From Sequoia sempervirens (taxonomy: Eukaryota > Streptophyta > Pinopsida > Cupressales > Cupressaceae), in assembly GCA_007258455.2 (NCBI GenBank), contig VDFB02270651.1, positions 495,769,370 through 495,833,369 on the forward strand: a stretch of DNA of 64,000 nucleotides. The letters run 5' to 3'. This document shows positions 48,338 through 59,097 of this stretch, one piece after another. Position 1 is the stretch's first letter. Every line of letters begins with the position of its first letter. Both the position numbers and the translations under genes were made by a program. The notes beneath the pieces were generated by a model. That model saw only the letters and a program-made list of their open reading frames with translations. It did not search any database and was not told the DNA's origin.

Positions 48338-51238
48338 TTATTGAACTTGTTGATCCCAAAATGGTGGAAGAAGAACGGTAGAAGTACAAGTACTTTGTTG
48401 AGCCTTTCCATCACCTTCAGCAACTTCAAAAACCCCCGAGGAGAAAGCTGATTGGGCCATATAAGACAAAATAGGCCCCAACACTGCAAAAAGGGCAAGA
48501 GGAGCACGGGAGATACTAAACATACTTATCAACACACGAACTATACTCCTCTTCTATGGGCTAGTTGCAGTCCAAGAGCTTTTGCACCTTATTGTTGTGT
48601 GCATTATATCTTGCATTTGTTATGGCTCTTGTTTCCTTAGCAAAATTGTCCAGGTTAGTCTCTAACTTAAACAGATCATCAATTGAATTGTTTAGGAGAG
48701 CTAACTCTAGCTTGCCATCTTTGTAGATATATGATGACAATGATGGAATGATGCCTGCAAAATCAGCCTTCCAAACATCCAAAGGCTTGATTGATCCTAA
48801 AGCATACATTGTCTTAGGCATTATTCCTTTCTCCATGCCTTCAAACATTTTCAATTTTGATTTAAACTACATGTCTAATTTTGTCTGAAAGACATAAACC
48901 TCCCTAATAATTCAATTTGTTCATGAATTTGTGCCAAATTCTTGGGGGCACTTCCATCAAAAGATGTCATCTTTATCAATTCCTTTATTGAAGTGGCCCT
49001 GAGGATTCACTTGCTCAACACATCTTGGAAGCTGGTTTGTATTTGCTTATGCTTAGCATAAGACTTGCGTAATCCATCAAAGGCACTCCAAGCTCCCTCA
49101 ATCTTGTGTAATACACATGACAATCTATGACCTAATGGGTCATCAATAATATCAGTAAGTACATTTTTAGCCTCCTCCTTGGTCTTCCTCTCATTTTCCT
49201 TGGTTTGCTTCAGCTGTTCTTTCAATTCTTTAATCCTTAGAAACATAGTTTCTCTATCTTGAGCTGAGAATTCTACTGATGTGGGTGGAGGAGGTGGTGG
49301 AGCTGCAATTTGAGGAGGTGGAAGCCTAGCAACAACTTTATTGTATTTGTCTTGTAGTTTTACATACTTAGCATGTAAGTCTTCATATGCTTCCCCTTGT
49401 CTCTTGCCAATCTCTACACTGAACATAGCTATATGCACCACCAATTGTGTTGCCTGTGGTGCTGAAGTATCTGAAGTTCTGTTTATGATCACATTTATTG
49501 TAATCTCTTCTATTGATCTGGCCACGCTAGGCTTGTTTGTAGCAAGGGCCATTGCCCATATAGCCAATGTTTGCAATCTTGGACTGAACCCTAAGCCAAA
49601 GTATGCTTTCTCTACTTGCTAATCAGATGTAAAGGCCCCTTCATCTTGATTTCTGATTGTGTCAATGGCCGAGGCAAGATCCCATTAAGGTAAAAAAAGA
49701 ATACCACGTTCTTTTACCAATCTCCTTCCTCTCCATGGGGTTTGTATATTTTGCAAATTGACTCACATAGGAGGGATTGATCTTTATTCTTTTCTCTTCT
49801 ATTTGGACCATTGCTTTTTCCTTTCCATAACCTCCTCATTAGTTTTGAGGTTTCTTATTACATCATCAGAAGCATGGAAATGATGGTAGAACTAAGATCT
49901 ACCTCTTTCTATTCTCATCTTGCTGATATACCCTTCAGGATCACAATTCCTAATAGGGTCCACTTTCATCCCATAAGCTTGCAAATTTGTAGGGAATATT
50001 TCTAGTCCCTCTTTGGTAGTGACAATGGAATGGGAGAACCTTATGCATCCTAGGATCAATGATCCCTTCTTAATCAACCTAAAATGAACTTTGTTAGCTT
50101 CATTGAGCTAGACTTCCATAAATACCATCCTATCTATTACATACATTGGGAGGCAATGGGGTTGCATTGGTGTACCATACACCTTAAAAATTATGCAATT
50201 GGCATGCAGATACCAATCTCCTTAGGTGTGATCAATATTCAATTTGGGATTAAACTGTAGTGGCCTCGAGAATTTAATAATATTCTCAAAAATTCTGCTT
50301 TTTGGCTTGAAGCCAAGATTCTCCAACACATCTAGCACAAAAGTATTCTCAAAAAACAAGTAATTTGATGTGTTGCAATAGGAGTCCCATATATGTGTCC
50401 ACATTTGGATAGGTAGCCTTCTCCCTTCTAAATCAGGAGTTTTCAAATCCATGGGCTTTTGTCACACCTTAGCCCCACCATACAGAATCATATGCATGAG
50501 CAGTGAATACCACTTGAAATGAAGACCAACCTTAGGGTCTTTTAAGGCTGTGAGCTGCTTGTGGATCCCCTCAGCTACGAAAGCGGAATAATCAAAACTC
50601 CTATTGATATCTTTGTGCTCAATGCCAACTGCCAACATCATCATATAAATGGGCATTTTTATCTTGTAATCCCTCCCCAAGGACTTGACATAAGGAAAAG
50701 TATGTGTGGATGAAGTAGTCCTAAACAATGTCAAAGCCAAATGGCTCTACTTCATTCTTAGCAAATCTGACCAATCCTCAGTCAACATCCCTCCTTTTGT
50801 GTTGTTGGAGCCACAATACCCTGAATTTGTGCTTATCCTTTTCCCATTTTTTTGCGAAGGGAACCGAAATCAATTGTAACACTAGCAGACACATTTAGGT
50901 CAAATGTGTCAATGATCTATTGCCTTGAAATTTCCAACAAAGGGGCACCTTTTTGGCATCTAATCGTCCTATCCTTTTCATCATAACCCTATTCCAGGGC
51001 TTTGACCAAATCCACATTCACAAAAACATTCAAAACCACCATCTTTCCCAAATCAGAAGTCCATAGGTATAGGGATGACAACATCACCTATCTGTTTGGC
51101 CAAGTCATGCAATTTGTCTGTCAATACTCCCGTGCCCTGAGCATGCTTAGCTCTTTTGGTAGATCCAAGTAATTGCTTCATTAAATCGTCCTCCATGAAC
51201 CTCTTAGGTCCTTTTGCCTGAACATTGGATTCACTCAT
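48338..51238 (-). pseudogene. Element F protein (~950 aa), broken
   Basis: It starts at 51238 (MSESNVQAKGPKRFMEDDL). The central block FDYSAFVAEGIHKQLTALKD, followed by FKWYSLLMHMILYGG (50500-50600), resembles NWSRMISDNIHEQLINLER...YVIYLLAR of the ABC proteins. Later come a proline-rich stretch (PPPQIAAPPPPPPTS, ~49275-49320) and a long charged coiled-coil (RIKELKEQLKQTKENERKTK, ~49180-49240). A C-terminal end QSAFSSGVFEVAEGDGKAQQ closes near 48338. Frameshifts and stops occur throughout. The function is unknown. The shared central block and the C-terminal coiled-coil suggest that F and ABC proteins are distant relatives. Confidence 0.6.
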
Positions 51239-51800
51239 TTTCTAGGGATTTTAACTTAACTAGGGTTTGTGCTTAATCATTGTAATTCCTAGGGTTTTTC
51301 TCTCTCCTTTCGAAAATTCAAACAAACAACCCTCAAAACACTCTACTACAAAATCCTTTTGACAATTCAGAGAGCTTTGTTCTTCAAAATTTTTTAATAC
51401 ACATGCAATTGTGACGAGAAACAAAATAATTCTAAGTTTATTACCCTCGAAAAAGTAGTAATTGAGCTTTAATGCGCCAAAAACACATCGAAATTGTGTG
51501 AAAAATAAGCGCATGAAAAGCACAATTCATCTATTCTAGGGTTTTTGCGAGTACTCTGAGGGTTTTTTGCGAGTTTTCTAAAAAAATGGCAATTTTTTTT
51601 CATCTTGAGCTCAGAGTAAAAGTAGAGAGTACTCGCCCAAGCAAAAAATGGGAGAGTACTCGGCCACTCAACGATTAATTGCAGAGTATGTAATCTATGG
51701 TTAGAAAAATCAAATAAGGGAGCTTTGTTGTAGCAAGACCATGAGAACCCATGCGTGCTAACAGGATTGACCTCCAAGTATTTAAGCTCTCTTTCCGAAG

Positions 51801-51819
51801 GAGCCCTACTCTGATACCA
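51801..51819 (-). other. Primer-binding site of element F
   Basis: On the minus strand TGGTATCAGAGTAGGGCTC follows two bases after an LTR end ...gtgtgctcttca (51822). It matches the initiator tRNA-Met primer sites of plant LTR elements. Confidence 0.8.
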
Positions 51820-51821
51820 AT

Positions 51822-53137
51822 TGAAGAGCACACAGAAAATACTAAGAGGTGAGGGGGGGGTGAATCAATATTTTAAACTTTTAAACACATGAAACCATAT
51901 GAAACAACAAATAGAACAGTAAGAGCAAACACCAACAAGGAGAACACCAATTTCATGCGGAAAACCCTTTTGGGTAAAAAACCACGACAGAGCAATAGCT
52001 TTCATTAACAACAAATGGGCACCAACCCAGATTACAAAAGTAAGCACCAACTCTTTAAGCATTCTAACTACACACCATTTCTGCACTTTGACTTCAAAAC
52101 CAATCTGCATATCAACAGAAGAGCTCATGCATATACATAAACACTGTTGTAATTTTGAAAACTCCCTATGCACAAACTTAACTTTTCTCAAATAACGCCT
52201 TAATCCTTTCTCTGTTTTTAACATTTTTCAAACTTCCTAATATTCAAAAACAAATTCAAGACTTCTTCAAAACAAGCTCACACAGAGCTAACATAATCTT
52301 CAACACTTAACTCAAACTCCAATAAAACAGGAAGCACTTCACAAAGTCATACACGTCTTCCTTTTCAAATTTTGCACCATGAATTTGTATTCTCTTTGGA
52401 CTCAATCTCAAATTTTGTGGCAATACGAGGTATGGTCTTTCGCTACAGGAAGTTTTCCAGCAGTAATATGAGACTCAGCGCACAAGGTATTATAGAGATT
52501 TAAATCACAATCTTCTGTATTCAGGGATCACTGTGGAGTTCACATCCACTCATTGGACGTAGCACAAAGTCACCTGTCAACCCCCAACTCTCATGCAAGA
52601 CAATTTATCACTACTAATCATGAGCTTCAAAAACATAATTATCAAATGTTTTGACCAATAGAATGCCCACGGAATATGTAATAGCCGATTCGCTTGGAAA
52701 AATGGTTATGCAGCATCACTGAAGGTCCAAGCTTACTGATTTGCAATATATATATCACAATTACTCAATCAAATTAGCTGAAGCACCACCAAATTCCGTT
52801 AACACCAAATTAGCATATATCGGCTCGTTCAACACAACTTTCATAGAAATTTGACTCCAAAAATGCAGAGCATTTTTTTCACACACAACACCCGAAAACC
52901 ATATATACACATATATGCTCACACAATTAAAGCATTAAACATGTCGCGCCATCCACAAAACTGAATCGAACACACCTCAAATACAACACGACTCCACCTT
53001 CAAGACAATGCAAAAACTACCGAGGCATTAACCAATTCAAAATTGATTTGCATGACTTTAACCCAAGTATATCAAATACGACAAAATATTTTTTGTTTAT
53101 TCAGAAACCACAACCTCAAGCTTTTCAAATTTGGTCC
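51822..53137 (-). repeat. 5' LTR of element F, 3' portion
   Basis: On the minus strand it ends gattcaccccccctcacctcttagtattttctgtgtgctcttca at 51822 (pieces recognisable as in plant copia LTRs; compare the solo LTR at 37548-38344). Copy C interrupts it at 53137 with the 5-bp duplication ggtcc, and the LTR continues at 63956. Confidence 0.75.
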
Positions 53138-53982
53138 TGTTGATGCGTGTTTTATGACACAACAAACATTCTAGAATGAAGTGTCAAACACGCTATATCC
53201 CCTCTTGAAAAACTACCTCATATGCTAAGATTGCAAGTAAGATCATACGGTAATTCAAATGTTTAAGATGAGTGCGGATAAGCTCTGTGGTTTTGATGTG
53301 ATTTGTTGGGGGCACAATTGGGATTTAACTTTGGTAGGCTACTTATGAAAGTGGAGACATAAATGCAGTATCATTTTGGATTTTCTGACATTTCAAAAAA
53401 AGTGAAAAAGAGTAAGGGTTTTCAGAGATCCTATGCTACTCCTAAGAAATCAAGAGACGACAAAAATTGAATGAAACCAAATAAACAATACTCTGCTTCG
53501 CCACGTTAGACGACAACTACACAAAGCAAGTGCAATCTTCTGGGAATGTGCTTATGATTTTCACGTAATGAATAACTACCATCAAATCGAACAATAATTA
53601 TCCAAACAGAAGTTAAGCATCCACGATAAAGCTCAGTCTAACTTTACACATTGGGTGAAAAGCATCCACTCAAAGAAAGTATGAGCTAGGTTTCACTAAT
53701 CTTCGTTATCAATCTGTCATTCTTTTAACATACATTTAAATTCTAATTCAAATTTACTGAACAAGAAAGAGAATATGCGACCATGCAACCATTTGACAAT
53801 CAAGGATTCAAGGCACCTCATGCATGATGAACTTTATTATCAAAATAGTGTTTTCACAACAATCTCATAAAAACTCTCTTTATTTTCTACAATCTAATTA
53901 TCTTCAATCTCTAATTCTCTAATGCCTTCTAATGAATTCTAATTCCTCCTAATATGATAAAATGAGAGAGAATGGGGGGGGT

Positions 53983-53989
53983 TTATATA
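53983..53989 (-). promoter_or_regulatory. TATA box of copy C
   Basis: TATATAA on the minus strand followed by a C-run and cattctctctcatttt, ~0.84 kb from the 3' end. It is the same position and context as in copy B. Confidence 0.5.
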
Positions 53990-55411
53990 GCATTTCTGAA
54001 TTACAATGAATGGCCGAGATTGAAATGAGATCAATGGCCCAGATTAAACAGAACTAAACCCTAATTAGGGTTTCCAAAATATCAACCAGTTAACTGGAGA
54101 GAACTTTAGACATCTGGAGTTGCATCCTTATCCACTTGTGCGACATTGCATTCGGTGAATCTGGACATGATCAAGCTGACCTCCTCCATGGCAATGTCCG
54201 GCAGCGCGTTGACGTCGTATTCCAGCAAGTCCAAGCTCTCAGCACATTCAACAAAAGTAGTCGCCCATTCTGGTTCCTGTAGCAAGAAAGTGTTTCTGAC
54301 GATCATGAAGTTGAATGCCCTGGTGAAGTTTTCTTTCATGATTGGCCCAGACACGGTGGAGAAAATTCTCTACACTTGTCCTTTTAAATTTTTTGGCCGC
54401 AAGTGTTTCTTTCGAACAATGTCTTTGTCGAGCATATCTGCAGCCATCTTGTAAATTTTACCCTGAATTTCCTTTGCCCGTTCTTCAACTTTAGTGCAAT
54501 CCTGCCTTACCCTTTCCAGGACTCCTCTTCGTGAAACCAGAGCATAGTACCAGCCCCTGAAATCATATGCAGCTCTGGCTTCAATAACCCTGTCATCAAT
54601 CAACCTTTGTTTCGAGATGCTTTTTAGTTCTCGAATACATGGGATAATCTTATTTTGAATATCTTCGAGGCCACCCCATGATTCCACTAAGTCTGCAACT
54701 TGTGATAACATAAAGGAAGCCTGTTCGTACACATGTGCCAACTTTTCTGCAAACGCTACCGCCTCTTCTTTCCTTCCAGCCATCCAGTCTTTAGCCTCTA
54801 TTGCTGTAGTCAACTCTTCTTCGAAATTTGCAACCGGCTCTTGTGAAGAATTTGGAGGTAGAAGCGCTGCTTGGTCACCTTCATTTAGTGGCTTGGTCAA
54901 GTGCTAGATATAATCTTTTAGGCGCTCAATCTCTTTTTTATATTCTTTTTTCTTAGCCACTTCTTTTTCCAGCCTGGACTTGATGGTGGCAATAGAATTG
55001 TCTAAGTCCTCAACTTCTTGCTCCTTCGTTGTTGGACCCATAGTTGGAAAACTCGCCAATTGCAAGTACTCGGCAAGCCCGAAAAACTCGGCTCGGCAAA
55101 AACTCGGCAAAAAACTCGGGAAATTAAAATATTGCTTAAACTTCACTAAAAATGCATTTTTTTTGCAAAATTCAAAGATAAGATGCATCCAATGAGTCAA
55201 TAAATGAGTACATATAAGAAACAAGCAGTATTTGATTGATATGAGAGAAAATTGGATACAAAATGGCACCCTCATGTGGAATGCTGAGTGCTCAATGCGC
55301 TGATATGATAATAGTCTGAAACAAAATGAAAATAGCAAATTGTTTTTGTAAAACTGAAAGTAAATACTACATAAACATTAATATATTTCAGTTTTTACAA
55401 TTTCACATGAA

Positions 55412-58199
55412 TCACATCTTCCTCTTCCCATGTCTAGATCTCAGTAAGGGACCGGAAGAGGGTCTAATCATAGGAGTCTGCTCCTGCTGTGCCTGTGGCT
55501 CCTCAACCTCCATCCTAGATGTAGATCCTCCTGCAGCTGCTGGTGGTGGCACTGGCAATGACTCCTCCTCAGGGTCATCCTCAAGGTCGTCCAATGAGAA
55601 TGCAAATCCACCCTCCTCCATTGCCTGTCGCTCTAAATCATAAATCTCATCCTCAGTAAACAATGGAGGCTGCTCCCCTCGCCCTATCCAATCACTGTAT
55701 GGATCTATCTCATCCAAATCAATTGGATCATCATATGATATTTCTTCTACCTTTCTTGTGCGCAATCGAAGATTATATTGCACATAAACAAGGTCATTGA
55801 GGCGTTTTTGGGCGAGTTTGTTCCTCTTTTTTGTGTGGATAGCCTCAAACAAACTCCAATTGCGCTCACAATTGGAAGAACTACAAGGCTGGCTCAAGAC
55901 ACGGAGGGCAAATTTTTGAAGATTTGGGGTTTTTCCACCCCAATGTGTCCACCAAACATCTACAAAAAAAACAAAAAAAGAGTTAGAAAATTGTAACTTG
56001 TAACTTGTAACTTGTAATTATTAATTTTTCATTTTTGTAACTTGTAAATTTCAAATTTTATACCTGGTGGCAGCCTAGATACTGCTCTCTTTGCCAGGTC
56101 TGAAGAGAAGAGTGCACCCCTTTTCTCTCTATAACTCTGCAATTCATTAACAATGCAATCTGCCTCATCAGGTGTGGATGTCATCCGCTGAATGCAAGTA
56201 GTGAGGCCCTCCATAACCTCTCCAGTAGGATCTGAATAGGTGCCTGAGTGGATGAAACGGGGGTTCAAGAAGTACCCTGCTGCATGGATAGGTTGGTGGA
56301 GTTGATTGTTCCACCTCCTATCGATAATCTCCCATATGGGATCAAATTTGAGGCTATCCCCCTTATAATAACTTTTAATAGCCTCCTTGGCCCTATCCAT
56401 GGCCTCATAAAGATACGCCATTGGGGTTTGATCCCCATCCACCAAGCGAAGCACTCTAACCAAGGGCTCTGACACCTACAATAAAAATTTAAAAATGCAA
56501 AAAAGGATTAGAGTTACAATTTAGTAATTTACAAATTTACAATGAAAGACATTAACTTCAAGAAATATATTTAATTTGAATTTAGATTCAAACTCAAAGT
56601 TTTGAAGTTACCTTCACAATCTCTGTTGCTCTTTGTGCAAAGAGGGGCTCGAAGACAATGTTTTGAACTCTTTCTCCTTCTGGCTTCTTTGAATAAGGTG
56701 AGTCTACCCATGCTTGACTCACAAACATTTGTTTCAAAGCTGTCAAAGCACCAAGAATGCTTTGCAACGTTAAGAAAACCGTTGCAAACCTTGTCACACC
56801 AGGTCTCACCAATTCTCTCCCTTTGGTGTGCTCCCTCATCAAGCTGAGAACCCAAGGGTGATTGTAGATGTATTTAGTGATCCTCCTTCCATCCTCTACA
56901 ATCGGTGTGACCCAATCTAATTTGCCTATGTCCTCCAAAAGAAGGTCAAGGACATGGGCAGCACATGGTGTCCAAAAAATTGTGTAGTGTTTATCTTGGA
57001 GGATTCTTCCTGCTGCCACGTATGCTGCTGCATTGTCAGTTATGATTTGCACCACATTTTCAAGCCCAACCTCCATGCACACTTGCTCCAACATTCTAGC
57101 CAAATTTTCTGCATTTTTTACTATGCTGGAGGCATCCACGGATTTCAAGAACACCACCTCATTTTTGCAAGAAACCAAAAAATTAATGATGGTACGGTTT
57201 TTTCCATCCGTCCACCCATCAGAAAGTATAGTGCAACCATGTTTTTTCCATTCTTCTTTTTGTTCTTCTATTGCTGCCCTTGCCCTTTCAGTTGCATTAG
57301 AAAGCAACCTACAAGTACAAAGTGAAATTAAGTACACAGTTTTAATTTCTAAACAAAAAAATAGCTTAAATTAATCATAAAATAAACTTAAAAAACATAA
57401 ATTAAACTTAAAGAATATAAACTAACCTCCCACTCAAGTCTTTACGCGAAGGTGCCTTGTAGCCTTTCCCTGCAACTGTCAATGCGGTCACCAAATTTTG
57501 CCAGTAAGGTGAGCTTGCCACATTGAAAGGGATGTTGTTGAAGTACCAAAAATCGGCACAAGCAATATCTGCATGCTCACGCACCTCCTTATTCCACCCA
57601 GTTGCCTCTAAAGAAGGTTGTGCACCAGGTGTGTTTCTAGGCACAAAAAAATCACCAATGTGTGAACTCGTGGTTGCGCCTGTAGGTGTTGATCTTGACC
57701 CTGGTACTCTACTAGAGGTACTCGAATGGATGGAGGTGGTGGCGGGTTGCAGCGATTGCCTTCGCACACGTGGACCACGAAGAGATCCCACTATGTTGGC
57801 TGCTATATCATCATCATCTGATAGTGACTCAAGGTTGACTGGAGCACCTTGAGAAGAAGCTATGGCAGCTTGCATTGCCGCTTTTGCCTTTTCTCTTTGC
57901 ACCTTTTTTTCTTCTGCAGCAGAAAGTATTGCATTCATTTGTCTTTTTATTTCGTCATTGGTGTTTAGGCACTCCTTAGCATCACGTCTAGGGATGCCTG
58001 CAAGGTGGTATTTGAGGCGATTGATGCCTCCACTGTATACATTTTTACACCGAATGCAATACACTGTTCCAGGTTCTGGTCCTTCATATGCATATTTCCA
58101 AGCAGGATCTCTAGCTCCTGCTGGACGAGTGCCTACATATTCCCCACTCGTAGGCATGGATGGGGCTGAAGTAGGGGTAGAAGCGGATTGAGAAGCCAT
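55412..58199 (-). CDS. hAT-3 transposase, four exons, intact
   Basis: Exons at 58199-57427, 57308-56612, 56475-56064 and 55959-55412 join to 2,430 bp, giving 809 residues and a TGA stop, with GT-AG at all three introns. A BED zinc finger lies at residues ~33-77 (WKYAYEGPEPG; C48, C51, H65, C77). A charged linker follows, then the DUF659-like block with ILSDGWTD (~290) and VVQIITDNAAAYVAAGRIL. The C-terminal dimerisation block has DVWWTHWGGKTPNLQKFALR and SSSNCERNWS. The acidic D, D and E positions expected for hAT catalysis (SDGWTD, ITDN, ERNWS) are present, by analogy with the family. The start is the first ATG (MASQSAST). No stop or frameshift is seen. hAT-D is a broken relative. Confidence 0.9.
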
Positions 58200-58964
58200 T
58201 ATCAATTAACCTACAAGTACACACACAAAAGTGAAAGCACAACTTGTTAGTTTTTTGATAAAAATTTTTAAAACAAGCTAAATTAGATTAAATCAACATA
58301 GATTAATTTAAATTAGTAATCTAAGATTCTAAACATATAGATTAAATCAATATATATTACTAATCTAAGATTCTAATCATTTTCATCAAAAAAATTGGAT
58401 TAAAAGAAGAAATTAATAAACTAGGGTTACAAAAAAATGTAAAAAATAGAAAATTACTTTAAATTAGAAACAAATTAAGCTAATATATGATTTTAAATAT
58501 GTTTTCAACAAACAAGAAGAATCAAATTAAAAAAAACAAACTAGGGTTTGAAAAAAAATCAAAAAAATGAAAAATCAGCAAAATATGAGAAAAAATCAGA
58601 AAAAAAAGTGTCACAAATTCTTGTTTGGATGAATCTAAATCTTCTTTTCAACAATATAAATGTATTTAAATCTATTTTGCAATTCATTCATGATGTTTTT
58701 TAAACATACAATCAACAAAAATGAAGAAAAATAAATAAAAAAGAAAGAACAAGCAAAAACAGAAAACCTACGTGGAAATCCAATTTGCCTTTGAAATCTG
58801 ATGAAATCTTCCTTCAAATCTCGTCTCCTCAACGTAAAATCACTAAAAAATGGTGCAAAATGCTCTAAACTCCGTTTTTGTTCAGCCAAGACTGAAAGAA
58901 ACTCAAAAAAACCAAATGCAATGACTTTTTGGGTGCCAGCGGACCTCATAGCCTGATCGCGCGA

Positions 58965-59097
58965 GTTTTTTTTAAAAACTCGCCGATTTTTTGTGAAAAA
59001 CTCGCCAAAAAGTCGGCGAGTTTTTTTGGCGAGTTCTTCTCACAATTACTCGTTTCAAAAAAAAACTCGCGAGTTTTTGGCGAGTTTTCCAACTCTG
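58965..59097. repeat. Subterminal ggcgagtt/aactcgcc cluster of hAT-3
   Basis: About seven copies of aactcgcc or ggcgagtt in both orientations (58976, 59001, 59012-59020, 59026, 59060, 59079). The opposite end (55050-55125) has actcgcc/actcggcaa at least six times. Clusters like this at both ends are typical transposase-binding regions of hAT elements; that role is inferred. Confidence 0.65.

Larger units (their letters stand above)
47230..53137 (-). mobile_element. Element F: LTR retroelement with partial 5' LTR, split by copy C
   Basis: On the minus strand it has a 5' LTR (from beyond 64000 through 63956, then 53137-51822 after copy C), a primer site (51819-51801), a leader, a long broken protein frame (51238-48338) and a 3' region with a TATA box (48188-48181). 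I did not find a second LTR like the first on the 3' side, so the left border near 47230 is uncertain. No reverse transcriptase is visible. Confidence 0.6.
55039..59097 (-). mobile_element. hAT-3, structurally complete hAT transposon
   Basis: It is 4,059 bp. The minus-strand 5' end is cagagttggaaaactcgcc (59097) and the plus-strand left end catagttggaaaactcgcc (55039), an inverted repeat differing at one position. The target duplication gttggacc is perfect (55031-55038 and 59098-59105). Copy B shows the corresponding uninterrupted region of the host element. A four-exon transposase fills 58199-55412. It is the best preserved element in the window and probably among the youngest. Confidence 0.95.

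Noticed and set aside
55778..57374. Plus-strand frames within hAT-3
   Set aside because: They are antisense shadows of the transposase exons.
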